A stretch of DNA of 64,000 bases. It comes from Piscinibacter gummiphilus. GTDB lineage: Bacteria; Pseudomonadota; Gammaproteobacteria; Burkholderiales; Burkholderiaceae_C. Positions 53,264 through 61,641 of this stretch are shown one piece after another (the first letter of the stretch is position 1; every line of letters begins with the position of its first letter). The notes below the pieces were generated by a model. It had not been told where the DNA came from. It made no database searches and worked only from the letters and a program-made list of their open reading frames with translations. The stretch is from NCBI RefSeq assembly GCF_002116905.1, contig NZ_CP015118.1, positions 5,766,001-5,830,000 on the forward strand. The letters are read 5' to 3'. The position numbers and the translations under genes were made by a program.

Positions 53264-54182
53264 CCGCCACGCACACCTCGACCGGCTGGCCGTGGCGCTG
53301 GTCATCGGCTGCAGCTTCCTGTGGGGACTGAACCAGGTCGCGGTGAAGGCCATCGTCGGCGAGGTGCCGCCGCTCGCGCAGGCCGCGTTGCGGTCCCTGC
53401 TGGGCGTGGTGCTCGTGCTCGCGTGGGCCCGCTGGCGGGGCATCCCGATGGGCGCGCGCGACGGCACCCTGGCCGGCGGCCTCGCGGCGGGCACGCTCTT
53501 CGGCGCGGAGTTCGCCTGCGTGTTCCTCGGGCTGCAGTACACCACCGCATCGCGCATGATCGTGTTCATCTACCTCGCGCCGTTCGTCGTGGCGCTGGGC
53601 ATGCCGTTCGTCTCGCACGCGGAACGCCTCACGCGCACGCAGCTCGCGGGGCTGCTGCTCGCCTTCGCGGGCGTGGCCTTCGCCTTCGCCGAGGGCTTCA
53701 CCCAGCCCGCCGCGGGGCCGCGCCAATGGCTTGGCGACACGCTGGGTGTGGTCGCGGCCGTGCTGTGGGGCGCCACCACGCTCGTGATCCGCGCGTCGCG
53801 CCTCGCGTCCGCGCCACCCGAGAAGACGCTCGCGTGGCAACTGGGGGTGTCGGGCCTGCTGCTGGCCCTGGGCTCGTGGTGGCATGGCGACCACTGGACC
53901 CTGACGCTGTCACCGCTCGCGTGGACCTCGCTCACCTTCCAGGTGGCGATCGTGGTGTTCGCGAGCTACCTCGTGTGGTTCTGGCTGGTGCGGCACTACC
54001 GCGCCACGCAGCTCTCGGCGTTCACGCTGCTGACGCCGGTGTTCGGGCTGCTGCTGGGGGTGGTGCTGCTGGGCGAGCCGGTGACCGCGCGGCTGCTGGT
54101 GGCGCTGGCCGGCGTGGTGGCCGGCATCGCGCTGGTCAATCGTCAACCGCGGATGCGGCGAACGAGCGACGTGGTGGAGTAG
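53256..54182 (+). CDS. EamA/DMT family transporter
   Basis: A 308-residue inner-membrane carrier with ten hydrophobic segments in two EamA repeats (opening GCSFLWGLNQVAVKAI; second repeat GVVAAVLWGATTLVIRAS). Substrate unknown; members export amino acids or other metabolites. The GTG at 53256 is the only start before the first segment and overlaps the rhombosortase gene by 8 nt. The 3' end overlaps rfaE2 by 40 bp on the opposite strand. Confidence 0.88.
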   Translation: MPDRHAHLDRLAVALVIGCSFLWGLNQVAVKAIVGEVPPLAQAALRSLLGVVLVLAWARWRGIPMGARDGTLAGGLAAGTLFGAEFACVFLGLQYTTASRMIVFIYLAPFVVALGMPFVSHAERLTRTQLAGLLLAFAGVAFAFAEGFTQPAAGPRQWLGDTLGVVAAVLWGATTLVIRASRLASAPPEKTLAWQLGVSGLLLALGSWWHGDHWTLTLSPLAWTSLTFQVAIVVFASYLVWFWLVRHYRATQLSAFTLLTPVFGLLLGVVLLGEPVTARLLVALAGVVAGIALVNRQPRMRRTSDVVE

Positions 54183-54613
54183 CCGTCGACGAAGGACAGC
54201 GCCCGGGCATCACCGCCCCAGCTGCGCACCCACTTCGTTTCCTCGAGCGACTCGATGTCGTAGTCGCCGCCCTTCACGTACAGCTGCGGCCGCACGCGCT
54301 TGAGCAGCTCGACCGGGGTCTTCTCGTCGAACAGCACGACGAGGCTCACGCTCTCGAGCGCGGCCAGCACGCAGGCACGGTCGGCCTCGGCGTTGAGCGG
54401 GCGGTCCGGCCCCTTGCCCAGCTGGCGCGCGGACTGGTCGCTGTTGAGGCCCAGCACCAGGCTGCCGCCGAGCGCACGGGCCTGGGCCAGGTAGCTCACG
54501 TGGCCACGGTGCAGGATGTCGAACACCCCGTTGGTGAACACCACCGGCTGCGGCAGCGCCGCGACCCGCGCGGGCAGGTCGTCAGGCGCGCACAGCTTGT
54601 CGAGGAAGGACAT
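54143..54613 (-). CDS. rfaE2: D-glycero-beta-D-manno-heptose 1-phosphate adenylyltransferase
   Basis: A 156-residue stand-alone version of the C-terminal half of HldE. It makes ADP-heptose for the lipopolysaccharide inner core. Cytidylyltransferase-fold motifs: TNGVFDILHRGHVSYL near residues 27-42 with the HxGH site, LNSDQSARQLGKGPDRPLN, VKGGDY near 114, and YSTTSLVRRI at the end. The kinase half (RfaE1) must be elsewhere. The start shares one base with the upstream ferritin-like stop (TGATG). Confidence 0.93.
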   Translation of the reverse strand: MSFLDKLCAPDDLPARVAALPQPVVFTNGVFDILHRGHVSYLAQARALGGSLVLGLNSDQSARQLGKGPDRPLNAEADRACVLAALESVSLVVLFDEKTPVELLKRVRPQLYVKGGDYDIESLEETKWVRSWGGDARALSFVDGYSTTSLVRRIRG

Positions 54614-55494
54614 CAGGCCGGTTGGGGCGCATCACCGGCGGCAGGCCGGCCGTTCGCGGCGGCGAGCGCCTTCGCGGTCACTTCCTTGCGGTAGCGGTTG
54701 AGTTCCTGGACGCTCGCGAAGCTGCGTTCGAGCAGCAGGCTCATGTTGTGCAGGATGCGGTCGACGACCTTCGTTTCCCACACGGCATCGAACTGGATCT
54801 GCTTGTCGAGCCACTGCTCGAGCCATTGCGGGTCGGGCAGGCGGCTCTGGATGGTGTCGCGCGGGAACAGCTTTTCGTTCACGTGCAGGTTCGTGGGGTG
54901 CAGCGCCTGGGCGGTGCGGCGGGCGCTGGCCATCAGCACGCCCACCTTCGCGAACGCGGCACGGGCCTCGTCGCCGAACTTCTGCATCGCACGCTTCATG
55001 TAGCGCAGGTAGGCGCCGCCGTGGCGGGCCTCGTCGCGGGCGAGCGTCTCGTAGATGGCCTTGATGACCGGCTCGGAGTGCCATTCGGCGGCACGGCGGT
55101 ACCAGTGGTTCAGGCGGATCTCGCCGCAGAAGTGCAGCATCAGCGTCTCGAGCGCCGGGGCCGGGTCGAACTCGAAGCGCACCTCGTGCAGTTCGGCTTC
55201 GGTGGGCACCAGGTCGGGACGGAAGCGGCGCAGGTACTCCATCAGCACCAGCGAGTGCTTCTGTTCCTCGAAGAACCAGACGCTCATGAATGCCGAGAAG
55301 TCGCTGTCGTCACGGTTGTCGCGGAGGAACATTTCCGTGGCGGGCAGGGCCGACCACTCCGTGATCGCGTTCATCTTGATGGTCTGCGCCTGCTCTTCGC
55401 TGAGCTGGCTGCCATCGAACTGATCCCAGGGGATGTCGGTGTCCATGTTCCAACGGACGGCTTCGAGTTGTTTGAAGAGTTCGGGATACAGCAT
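54613..55494 (-). CDS. Ferritin-like di-iron protein
   Basis: A 293-residue all-helical protein. Two carboxylate-His pairs typical of ferritin-like or acyl-ACP-desaturase di-iron sites are seen: FFEEQKHSLV near residue 79 and RDEARHGGAYLRY near 158, with single Glu in ITEWSAL and CGEIRLNHWY. No signal peptide. The oxidation substrate is unknown. I take ATG 55494 (MLYPELFKQLEAVRWN); a longer start at 55575 adds a Cys-containing stretch without ribosome site. It is upstream of rfaE2 and overlaps it by 1 nt. Confidence 0.78.
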   Translation of the reverse strand: MLYPELFKQLEAVRWNMDTDIPWDQFDGSQLSEEQAQTIKMNAITEWSALPATEMFLRDNRDDSDFSAFMSVWFFEEQKHSLVLMEYLRRFRPDLVPTEAELHEVRFEFDPAPALETLMLHFCGEIRLNHWYRRAAEWHSEPVIKAIYETLARDEARHGGAYLRYMKRAMQKFGDEARAAFAKVGVLMASARRTAQALHPTNLHVNEKLFPRDTIQSRLPDPQWLEQWLDKQIQFDAVWETKVVDRILHNMSLLLERSFASVQELNRYRKEVTAKALAAANGRPAAGDAPQPA

Positions 55495-55661
55495 GGTTCG
55501 GCCCAAGGTGAGGGTGCAGCATTCTAGACGTGCCTCCATGACAGTTCGGGGCTGCCCCGGACTTGTCAAGGACATCGGTCATCCGGAATGCATTTTCCCC
55601 CGTCGGCACACGGGACGGCGAAGTGGCATCCTGATCCTTTTTCCTGCCGCCGGAGATCCCC

Positions 55662-56219
55662 ATGACCGCCCGATTCCTTTCCCGCTGCCTGCTGTGGGCC
55701 ACCCTCTCGCTCGGCGCCGCGGGCGCCCAAGCCGCCTGCCCCGCCCTGCTCGACCGCCAGGTGCCGCGCCTGCAGGACGAGAAACCCCAGAACCTGTGCC
55801 AGTACACCGGCAAGGTCGTCGTCGTGGTGAACACGGCGAGCTTCTGCGGCTTCACGCCCCAGTACAAGGACCTCGAGGCCCTGAACGAGAAGTACGGCCC
55901 GCGCGGGCTCGTCGTGCTCGGTTTCCCGTCGAACGACTTCGGCAGCCAGGAGCCGGGCTCCAACAAGGAGATCGCCGACTTCTGCGAGAACACCTTCGGG
56001 GTCAAGTTCCCGATGTTCGTGAAGAGCCGCGTGGCCGGCGAACCGCTGAACCCGCTGTTCGCGGACCTGAAGGCCAAGACCGGCGCCGCACCCCGCTGGA
56101 ACTTCCACAAGTACCTGATCGCCCGGGACGGGCAGACCGTCCAGAGCTTCGGCAGCACGACGAAACCGGGCGATCCGGCCTTCGTTTCGGCGGTGGAAAA
56201 ACTTCTGGATGCAAAATGA
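55662..56219 (+). CDS. Periplasmic glutathione-peroxidase family protein
   Basis: A 185-residue secreted thiol peroxidase. Signal peptide residues 1-24 (AAGAQAA). Peroxidatic Cys in NTASFCGFTPQY near residue 62. The usual FPCNQFGGQEPG motif reads FPSNDFGSQEPG, so the catalytic Gln position holds Asp. The Trp-Asn pair is kept in WNFHKYLI. The Cys in IADFCENTFGVKFPMF fits the resolving Cys of thioredoxin-dependent members. Likely reduces peroxides in the periplasm with a thioredoxin-like donor. GGAGA is 7 nt before ATG. Confidence 0.9.
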   Translation: MTARFLSRCLLWATLSLGAAGAQAACPALLDRQVPRLQDEKPQNLCQYTGKVVVVVNTASFCGFTPQYKDLEALNEKYGPRGLVVLGFPSNDFGSQEPGSNKEIADFCENTFGVKFPMFVKSRVAGEPLNPLFADLKAKTGAAPRWNFHKYLIARDGQTVQSFGSTTKPGDPAFVSAVEKLLDAK

Positions 56220-56253
56220 GAACTCATGGGTTATATTTGTGACCAATGAGTTC
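56220..56253. repeat. Inverted repeat after the peroxidase gene
   Basis: GAACTCATGGGT (56220-56231) and ACCAATGAGTTC (56242-56253) pair in 11 of 12 positions around the AT-rich spacer TATATTTGTG. It begins one base after the peroxidase stop. No T-run follows, so it is more like an operator or processing hairpin than an intrinsic terminator. Confidence 0.6.
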
Positions 56254-56532
56254 ACTTCATGTCCCTGCCGGTTCTTGCACACCTCCGACGCCCCTCCCAG
56301 GGCGCGATGTGCAAATTCGTGCGGACGTGACGGAACTCAACCCGACCCGATGCATCGAAAAGGCACGAGCGACCCGGCCCCGCCGGATCACCGCCTCCCT
56401 TTTCCTGTCGCACAGCCGTTCGGTTCCACCGACTGCAATCCCTGGATGGTTTTCCTCCTCCCTCCTCCCTCCCTACTTCATCCTGGGGCGCTGTGCGGCA
56501 ATCTTTCTTCCTGACGACCGGCGGGGGTCTGC
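56254..56532 (+). promoter_or_regulatory. Leader of the lipid-modification operon with CCTCC-rich tract
   Basis: No gene seen. GGAACT at 56332-56337 resembles the -35 element of some ECF sigma factors but no matching -10 is clear. A pyrimidine tract at 56451-56483 contains several CCTCC units, complementary to Shine-Dalgarno-type purine runs such as the GGGGG just before the first ATG (56523-56527). Confidence 0.35.
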
Positions 56533-57825
56533 ATGACCCGCCGCGTCGCTGTCGTGGGCTCCGGCATCGCCGGCCTGTCGGCGGCCTACAGGCTCGCGCC
56601 TGACGCCCGGGTCACGCTGTTCGAGGCCGGCTCGCACTTCGGCGGCCACACGAACACGGTCGACCTCGCGCTCGACGGCCACACCTTCGGCGTCGACACC
56701 GGCTTCCTCGTCTTCAACGAACGCACCTACCCGCAGCTGATCCGGCTGTTCGCCGAGCTCGGGGTCGAGACGGCACCGAGCGACATGTCGTTCTCGGTGA
56801 AGGCCCCGGCCGACGACCTCGAGTGGAGCGGCTCCGACCTGAACACCGTGTTCGCCCAGCGCGGCAACCTGCTGCGCCCCGGGTTCTGGCGCATGCTGTT
56901 CGACATCACCCGCTTCAACCGCCTGTGCACGGGCCTCGCCGAGCGCGGGGAGGACGAGGCGCTGCAGCAGCCCATCGGCGCGTTCCTGCGCGCCCACGGG
57001 TTCTCGGACGCCTTCCGCGACGGCTACTTCCTGCCGATGGTGGCGTGCATCTGGTCCTGTCCCACCGACCAGATGCTGCAGTTCCCCATCGCCACGATGA
57101 TCCGGTTCTGCCACAACCACGGCCTGATCCAGGTGCGCGACCGGCCCCGCTGGTTCACCGTGGTGGGCGGCGCGCGCGAGTACGTGCGCCGCATGTTGCC
57201 CGCCCTCGGCGACACGCGCCTCGCGACACCGGTGCGCCAGGTGCGCCGCCTCGCCGACGGCGTGCTCGTCGCCACCGACCACGGCACCGAGCGCTTCGAC
57301 GACGTGGTGCTCGCGTGCCACAGCGACCAGTCGCTCGAGCTGCTGGCCGATCCCTCCGCGGAAGAGCGTGTGGTGCTCGGCGCCATCCGCTACCACCGCA
57401 ACCGCGCCGTGCTGCACACCGACACGGCCGTGCTGCCGCGGCGCCGGCTCGCGTGGGCGGCCTGGAACTACGAACGGGCGCCCGACCTGTCCCGCGAACA
57501 CGCCTCGGTCTGCCTGCACTACCTGCTGAACCGGCTGCAGCCGCTGCCGGTCGAGACACCGGTCATCGTGTCGCTGAACCCGGTGACGGCCCCCGCCGCC
57601 CACCGGGTCCACCGCACCATCGACTACGCCCACCCGGTGTTCGACCAGGCCGCCATCGCCGCGCAGAAGCGCGTGCCCGGCCTGCAGGGCCGCCAGCGCA
57701 CGTGGTTCTGCGGCGCGTGGACCCGCTACGGCTTCCATGAGGACGGCCTGATGTCGGGCCTCGCGGTGGTGGACGGCCTGCGGCGCGAGTGGGCCGCCCG
57801 TCCGTCGCTGGAGACGGCCGCATGA
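56533..57825 (+). CDS. FAD-dependent amine-oxidase-like protein of the Cfa/DUF1365 cluster
   Basis: A 430-residue cytosolic flavoprotein. Rossmann motif VAVVGSGIAGLSAAYRL at residues 5-21, EAGSHFGGHTNTVDL near 35, GVDTGFLVFNERTYP near 57, and a C-terminal FAD contact in FCGAWTRYGFHEDGLMSG. This combination is typical of the oxidoreductase found with DUF1365 and cyclopropane-synthase-like genes in many proteobacteria, where the set is tied to membrane-lipid modification and oxidative stress. Exact reaction unknown. The stop overlaps DUF1365 by 4 nt. Confidence 0.86.
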   Translation: MTRRVAVVGSGIAGLSAAYRLAPDARVTLFEAGSHFGGHTNTVDLALDGHTFGVDTGFLVFNERTYPQLIRLFAELGVETAPSDMSFSVKAPADDLEWSGSDLNTVFAQRGNLLRPGFWRMLFDITRFNRLCTGLAERGEDEALQQPIGAFLRAHGFSDAFRDGYFLPMVACIWSCPTDQMLQFPIATMIRFCHNHGLIQVRDRPRWFTVVGGAREYVRRMLPALGDTRLATPVRQVRRLADGVLVATDHGTERFDDVVLACHSDQSLELLADPSAEERVVLGAIRYHRNRAVLHTDTAVLPRRRLAWAAWNYERAPDLSREHASVCLHYLLNRLQPLPVETPVIVSLNPVTAPAAHRVHRTIDYAHPVFDQAAIAAQKRVPGLQGRQRTWFCGAWTRYGFHEDGLMSGLAVVDGLRREWAARPSLETAA

Positions 57826-58574
57826 ACGCGCCGCTGCTCGGCCGCGGCCAGGTGCGGCACACGCGCCTGCGGCCCGTGCCGAACCGCTTCGCCTACCCCA
57901 CGTACTTCCTGATGCTGCCGATGCGCAGCCTGCGCGCGCAGCCGTCGCCGGACCTGCCCCGCAACCGCTTCGGCCTCGTGAGCTTCCACGACCGCGACCA
58001 CGGCGACGGCCGGGACGACAGCCTCGCCTGGCTCGACGAACTGCTCGCCCGCGAAGGCATCGCCGACGCCGCGGGCGAGGTGTGGCTGCACTGCTATCCG
58101 CGGGTGCTGGGCCACACGTTCAAGCCCGTGAGCTTCTGGTACTGCCACCGCACGGACGGCTCGCTCGCCGCCGTGGTGGTCGAGGTCAACAACACGTTCG
58201 GCGAACGGCACTGCTACCTGCTGACCGGCCCCGGCCTCGCGTTCGGCCGCGAACTGCAGGCCACCAAGGTGTTCCACGTCTCGCCGTTCTGCCGCGTGGC
58301 GGGCACCTACCGGTTCCGGTTCATGCGCACCGGCGAAGGCCGCACCGTGGTCCGCATCGACCACGACGACGAACAGGGTGCCCTGCTGCAGACCAGTGTG
58401 TCGGGCCACCTCGAGCCGCTCGACACGCGCAGCCTCCGTGCGGCCTTCTTCGGCATGCCGCTGATGACCCTCGGCGTGATCGTGCGCATCCATTGGCAGG
58501 CCCTGCGACTGTGGGTGAAGCGGGTGCCGTTCTTCCGCAAGCCCGAGGCTCCGAAAGCCTTCGTCACCCACTGA
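57822..58574 (+). CDS. DUF1365 family protein
   Basis: A 250-residue soluble protein. Family marks: RHTRLRPVPNRFAYPTYFL near residues 12-30, NRFGLVSFHDRDHGDG near 52, VWLHCYPRVLGHTFKPVSFW near 88, and EVNNTFGERHCYLL near 120. Conserved His and Trp suggest a ligand or metal site, but no activity is established to my knowledge. Almost always next to a Cfa-like methyltransferase. Start 57822 overlaps the upstream stop (ATGA). Confidence 0.88.
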   Translation: MNAPLLGRGQVRHTRLRPVPNRFAYPTYFLMLPMRSLRAQPSPDLPRNRFGLVSFHDRDHGDGRDDSLAWLDELLAREGIADAAGEVWLHCYPRVLGHTFKPVSFWYCHRTDGSLAAVVVEVNNTFGERHCYLLTGPGLAFGRELQATKVFHVSPFCRVAGTYRFRFMRTGEGRTVVRIDHDDEQGALLQTSVSGHLEPLDTRSLRAAFFGMPLMTLGVIVRIHWQALRLWVKRVPFFRKPEAPKAFVTH

Positions 58575-58593
58575 CCCGACAGGCCGACGACCG

Positions 58594-59817
58594 ATGAGCA
58601 CCACCACCCGTCCGACCACATTCCCGTCCCTGCCGCCGGCGGCCCCCGCCGCCGCGCGGGCGGTGTTCACGCTGCTGAAGAACCTGCCCCGCGGCGTCCT
58701 CGACGTGCAGCTGCCGGACGGCAGCGTGCGCCACTTCGGCCAGGCCGCCCCCGACGCGCCGCGCGCCACGATCCGGCTGCGCAACTGGAACGCCTGCAGT
58801 GCGGCCCTGCGCTCCGGCGACATCGGCTTCGCGGAAAGCTTCATCGCGGGCGATTGGTCCTCGCCCGACCTCGTCGCGCTGATGACCCTGCTGGCCGCGA
58901 ACCGCGATGCCATCGACACCATCGTGTACGGGTCGTGGTGGGGCGCGTTGCTGCACCGTGCGAAACACCTGCTGCAGCGCAACTCCCGAGCGGGCAGCAA
59001 GCGCAACATCCACGCGCACTACGACCTCGGCAACACGTTCTACGCGCTGTGGCTCGACCCCACGATGAACTACTCGAGCGCCTGGTTCGACGGCGACCTC
59101 TCGCGCCCGATGGCCGACGCGCAATGGGCCAAGGTGCGCCGCGCACTCGCCGAATGCGGTACGGCGCCGGGCGCGCGCGTGCTCGAGGTCGGCTGCGGCT
59201 GGGGCGCGCTCGCCGAATGTGCCGCGAGCGAGTTCGGCGCCCGGGTCACGGGCGTCACGCTGTCGTCGGAACAGCTCGCGTTCGGCCAGCGGCGGCTCGC
59301 GTCGCAGGGCCTTGCCGGCGACCTCCGCTACCAGGACTACCGGGACATCGCCGACGGCCCGTTCGACGCCGTCGTGTCCATCGAGATGTTCGAGGCGGTG
59401 GGCCGCGAGTACTGGGACGGGTACTTCGCGATGCTGCGGCGCCAGTTGAAGCCCGGCGGCCGCGCGTGCATCCAGACCATCACGATCCGCGACGACCTGT
59501 TCGACCGCTACGTGAACGGCACCGACTTCATCCAGCAGTACATCTTCCCGGGCGGCCTGTTGCCCAGTCCGTCGCAGTTCCGCGCGGCTGCGGCACGCGC
59601 CGGCCTGCAGGTGGTCAACGAGCTGTCCTTCGGCGCCGATTACGCCGAGACGCTGCGCCGCTGGCGCCTGCAATTCCTCGCCCGCGAGGCCGACGTGCGC
59701 ACGCTGGGCTTCGACACCCGCTTCCTGCGCACGTGGGAGTTCTACCTCGCCTACTGCGAGGCCGCGTTCGCGACGGGCAACACCGGCGTCTCGCAGTTCA
59801 CGCTCCAGCACGCCTGA
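58594..59817 (+). CDS. Cyclopropane-fatty-acid-synthase family methyltransferase
   Basis: A 407-residue SAM-dependent enzyme acting on unsaturated acyl chains of phospholipids. An N-terminal lipid-binding region (to about 135) precedes NIHAHYDLGNTFYALWLD near 138, SAM motif VLEVGCGWGALAE near 195, and the active-site FIQQYIFPGG near 312. It resembles both Cfa and the UfaM-type enzyme of furan fatty acid synthesis, so the product (cyclopropane or methylated acyl chain) is open. Central enzyme of the six-gene operon; 19 nt after DUF1365, 4 nt before the next gene. Confidence 0.9.
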   Translation: MSTTTRPTTFPSLPPAAPAAARAVFTLLKNLPRGVLDVQLPDGSVRHFGQAAPDAPRATIRLRNWNACSAALRSGDIGFAESFIAGDWSSPDLVALMTLLAANRDAIDTIVYGSWWGALLHRAKHLLQRNSRAGSKRNIHAHYDLGNTFYALWLDPTMNYSSAWFDGDLSRPMADAQWAKVRRALAECGTAPGARVLEVGCGWGALAECAASEFGARVTGVTLSSEQLAFGQRRLASQGLAGDLRYQDYRDIADGPFDAVVSIEMFEAVGREYWDGYFAMLRRQLKPGGRACIQTITIRDDLFDRYVNGTDFIQQYIFPGGLLPSPSQFRAAAARAGLQVVNELSFGADYAETLRRWRLQFLAREADVRTLGFDTRFLRTWEFYLAYCEAAFATGNTGVSQFTLQHA

Positions 59818-59821
59818 GGCC

Positions 59822-60361
59822 ATGGTCACCCGCCGCGCCCTGCTGATCGCCATCGCGGCCGCGGCCGGCGGTGCGACGGCGCAGCCGCGGGTGCCGGACG
59901 AGGTGGCCGCCGAACTGCCCGGCGCCCGCCTGCAGGGCAGCGGACGCATGCGGCACTTCGGCTTCCTGGTCTGCGATGCACGCCTGTGGACCCGCCCGGG
60001 CTTCGACGCCGCCGGCTTCCAGCGCCAGCCGCTCGCGCTCGAACTGCAGTACGCGCGCGCCCTCTCCGGCGTGGGCATCGCCGAGGCCTCGCTCGACCAG
60101 ATGCGCCACGTGGGCGACGTGCCCGCCGCGAAGGCCGACGGCTGGCTCGCCGAGATGTCCGCCGCATTCCCCGACGTCGTGAAGGGCGACCGCATCACCG
60201 GCGTGCTGCGGCCGCGCGAGAGCGCCCGGTTCTTCGTCAACGGCACGTTCCGCCGCGAGATCGGCGACCCCGATTTCGCGGACCGCTTCTTCGGCATCTG
60301 GTTGTCCCCGCGCACCTCCGCGCCGTCGCTTCGCCGCGACCTGATCGGAGCCTCGACATGA
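59822..60361 (+). CDS. Exported chalcone-isomerase-like domain protein
   Basis: A 179-residue protein. The N-terminus VTRRALLIAIAAAAGGATAQ is a Tat-like signal. The mature domain (ELPGARLQGSGRMRHFGFLVCDARLW, then LELQYARALSGVGIAEAS and FFVNGTFRREIGDPDFADRFFGIWL) matches the chalcone-isomerase-like family of bacterial lipid loci. These probably bind fatty acids in the periplasm and are not true chalcone isomerases. Linked by 4 nt to cfa and by a 4-nt overlap to the carrier gene. Confidence 0.82.
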   Translation: MVTRRALLIAIAAAAGGATAQPRVPDEVAAELPGARLQGSGRMRHFGFLVCDARLWTRPGFDAAGFQRQPLALELQYARALSGVGIAEASLDQMRHVGDVPAAKADGWLAEMSAAFPDVVKGDRITGVLRPRESARFFVNGTFRREIGDPDFADRFFGIWLSPRTSAPSLRRDLIGAST

Positions 60362-61641
60362 ACCCCGCGTGGACCGGCCGCTGGACCGACGGCCTGCGCT
60401 ACGGTGGCCTCGGCCTGCCGCTCGCCTTCGCCGCGCTGCCGCTGTACGTTGTCGTGCCGAACCACTATGCCGGCCGCTTCGGCGTGCCGCTCGCCGTGCT
60501 CGGTGCCGTGCTGCTGGGCGTGCGCCTGCTCGACGCCCTCGTGGACCCGTGGATCGGACGCTGGGCCGACCGCGTGTTCGCGCGCCCGCCCGCCACCGCC
60601 TGGACGACCGCGGCCATCGCCGCACTGCTGCTCGCGCTCGCGTTCCACGGGCTGATGGTGCCGCCGGCCGCGGTGCAGGGGACCGGCGTGCTGGTGTGGT
60701 TCGGCGTGCTGCTCGCGGCCACCACGCTCGGCTACAGCGTGCTGTCGATCCTGCACCAGGCCTGGGGTGCGCGCCTCGGCGGCGGCGAGGCGCAGCGGGC
60801 CCGCGTCGTCGCGTGGCGCGAAGGCCTCGCACTGGCCGGCGTGCTGCTCGCGAGCGTGCTGCCCACCGCGGCAGGGCTGCCGGTCACCACCGCCGTGTTC
60901 GCTCTGGCACTGGCCGCGGCCGTCGTGCTGCTGCGCCGCGCCCCGCGGGCCGATGGCGCGCCCTCACGCCTGCACGCGGCCCGTTCTCCGCTGCACACCC
61001 CGGCGTTCCGCCGGCTGCTCGCGATCTACCTCGTCAACGGCATCGCGAGCGCGATCCCGGCCACCCTGGTGCTGTTCTTCATCCGCGACCGGCTGCAGGC
61101 GCCGGGGCTCGAGCCGCTGTTCCTGCTCTGCTACTTCGGGGCGGGGGCGCTGTCGATCCCGGTGTGGGTGCGCGTGGTTCGCCGCGTGGGCCTGGCCCGC
61201 GGGTGGTGGATCGCGATGGTGCTCGCCACCGCGGTGTTCGCGTGGGCCACGCGGCTCGGGCCGGGCGACGTGGCCGCATTCGCCGCAGTGTGCGTGCTGA
61301 GCGGCCTCGCGCTCGGGGCCGACCTGACCTTGCCCGGGGCGATGGTGGCCGGCGTGATCCAGGGGGCGGGCCACGGCGGCGCCGCCGAAGGCGCGTACTT
61401 CGGCTGGTGGAACTTCGCGACGAAGCTCAACCTCGCGCTGGCCGCGGGCCTCGCGCTGCCCGTGCTGCAGTGGGCCGGATACGCCCCGGGCGCGTCCACA
61501 CCCGAGGCACTCGACGCCCTCACGCTCGCGTATTGCCTGATCCCCTGTGCACTGAAGCTGCTGGCCGCCACGCTGCTGGCGGTGCTGTGGATCCGCCACC
61601 ACCCGCGCACGCAACACGGGGGACCCGCGCCATGCCATTGA
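60358..61641 (+). CDS. MFS carrier, GPH/MelB-like
   Basis: A 427-residue inner-membrane protein with about twelve hydrophobic segments. The RLLDALVDPWIGRWADR motif near residues 56-72 is the signature of glycoside-pentoside-hexuronide type carriers. Other members of this set occur in lipid-modification operons, where the substrate is unknown; a lipid or lipid-precursor role is an inference from context. Start overlaps the previous stop (ATGA) and the stop overlaps the SDR start by 10 nt. Confidence 0.85.
   Translation: MNPAWTGRWTDGLRYGGLGLPLAFAALPLYVVVPNHYAGRFGVPLAVLGAVLLGVRLLDALVDPWIGRWADRVFARPPATAWTTAAIAALLLALAFHGLMVPPAAVQGTGVLVWFGVLLAATTLGYSVLSILHQAWGARLGGGEAQRARVVAWREGLALAGVLLASVLPTAAGLPVTTAVFALALAAAVVLLRRAPRADGAPSRLHAARSPLHTPAFRRLLAIYLVNGIASAIPATLVLFFIRDRLQAPGLEPLFLLCYFGAGALSIPVWVRVVRRVGLARGWWIAMVLATAVFAWATRLGPGDVAAFAAVCVLSGLALGADLTLPGAMVAGVIQGAGHGGAAEGAYFGWWNFATKLNLALAAGLALPVLQWAGYAPGASTPEALDALTLAYCLIPCALKLLAATLLAVLWIRHHPRTQHGGPAPCH

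Noticed and set aside
56332..56337. ECF (RpoE/ChrR-type) promoter for the lipid operon
   Set aside because: GGAACT alone is too short; the TGATCC..TAAG-like pattern known for that regulon was not found.
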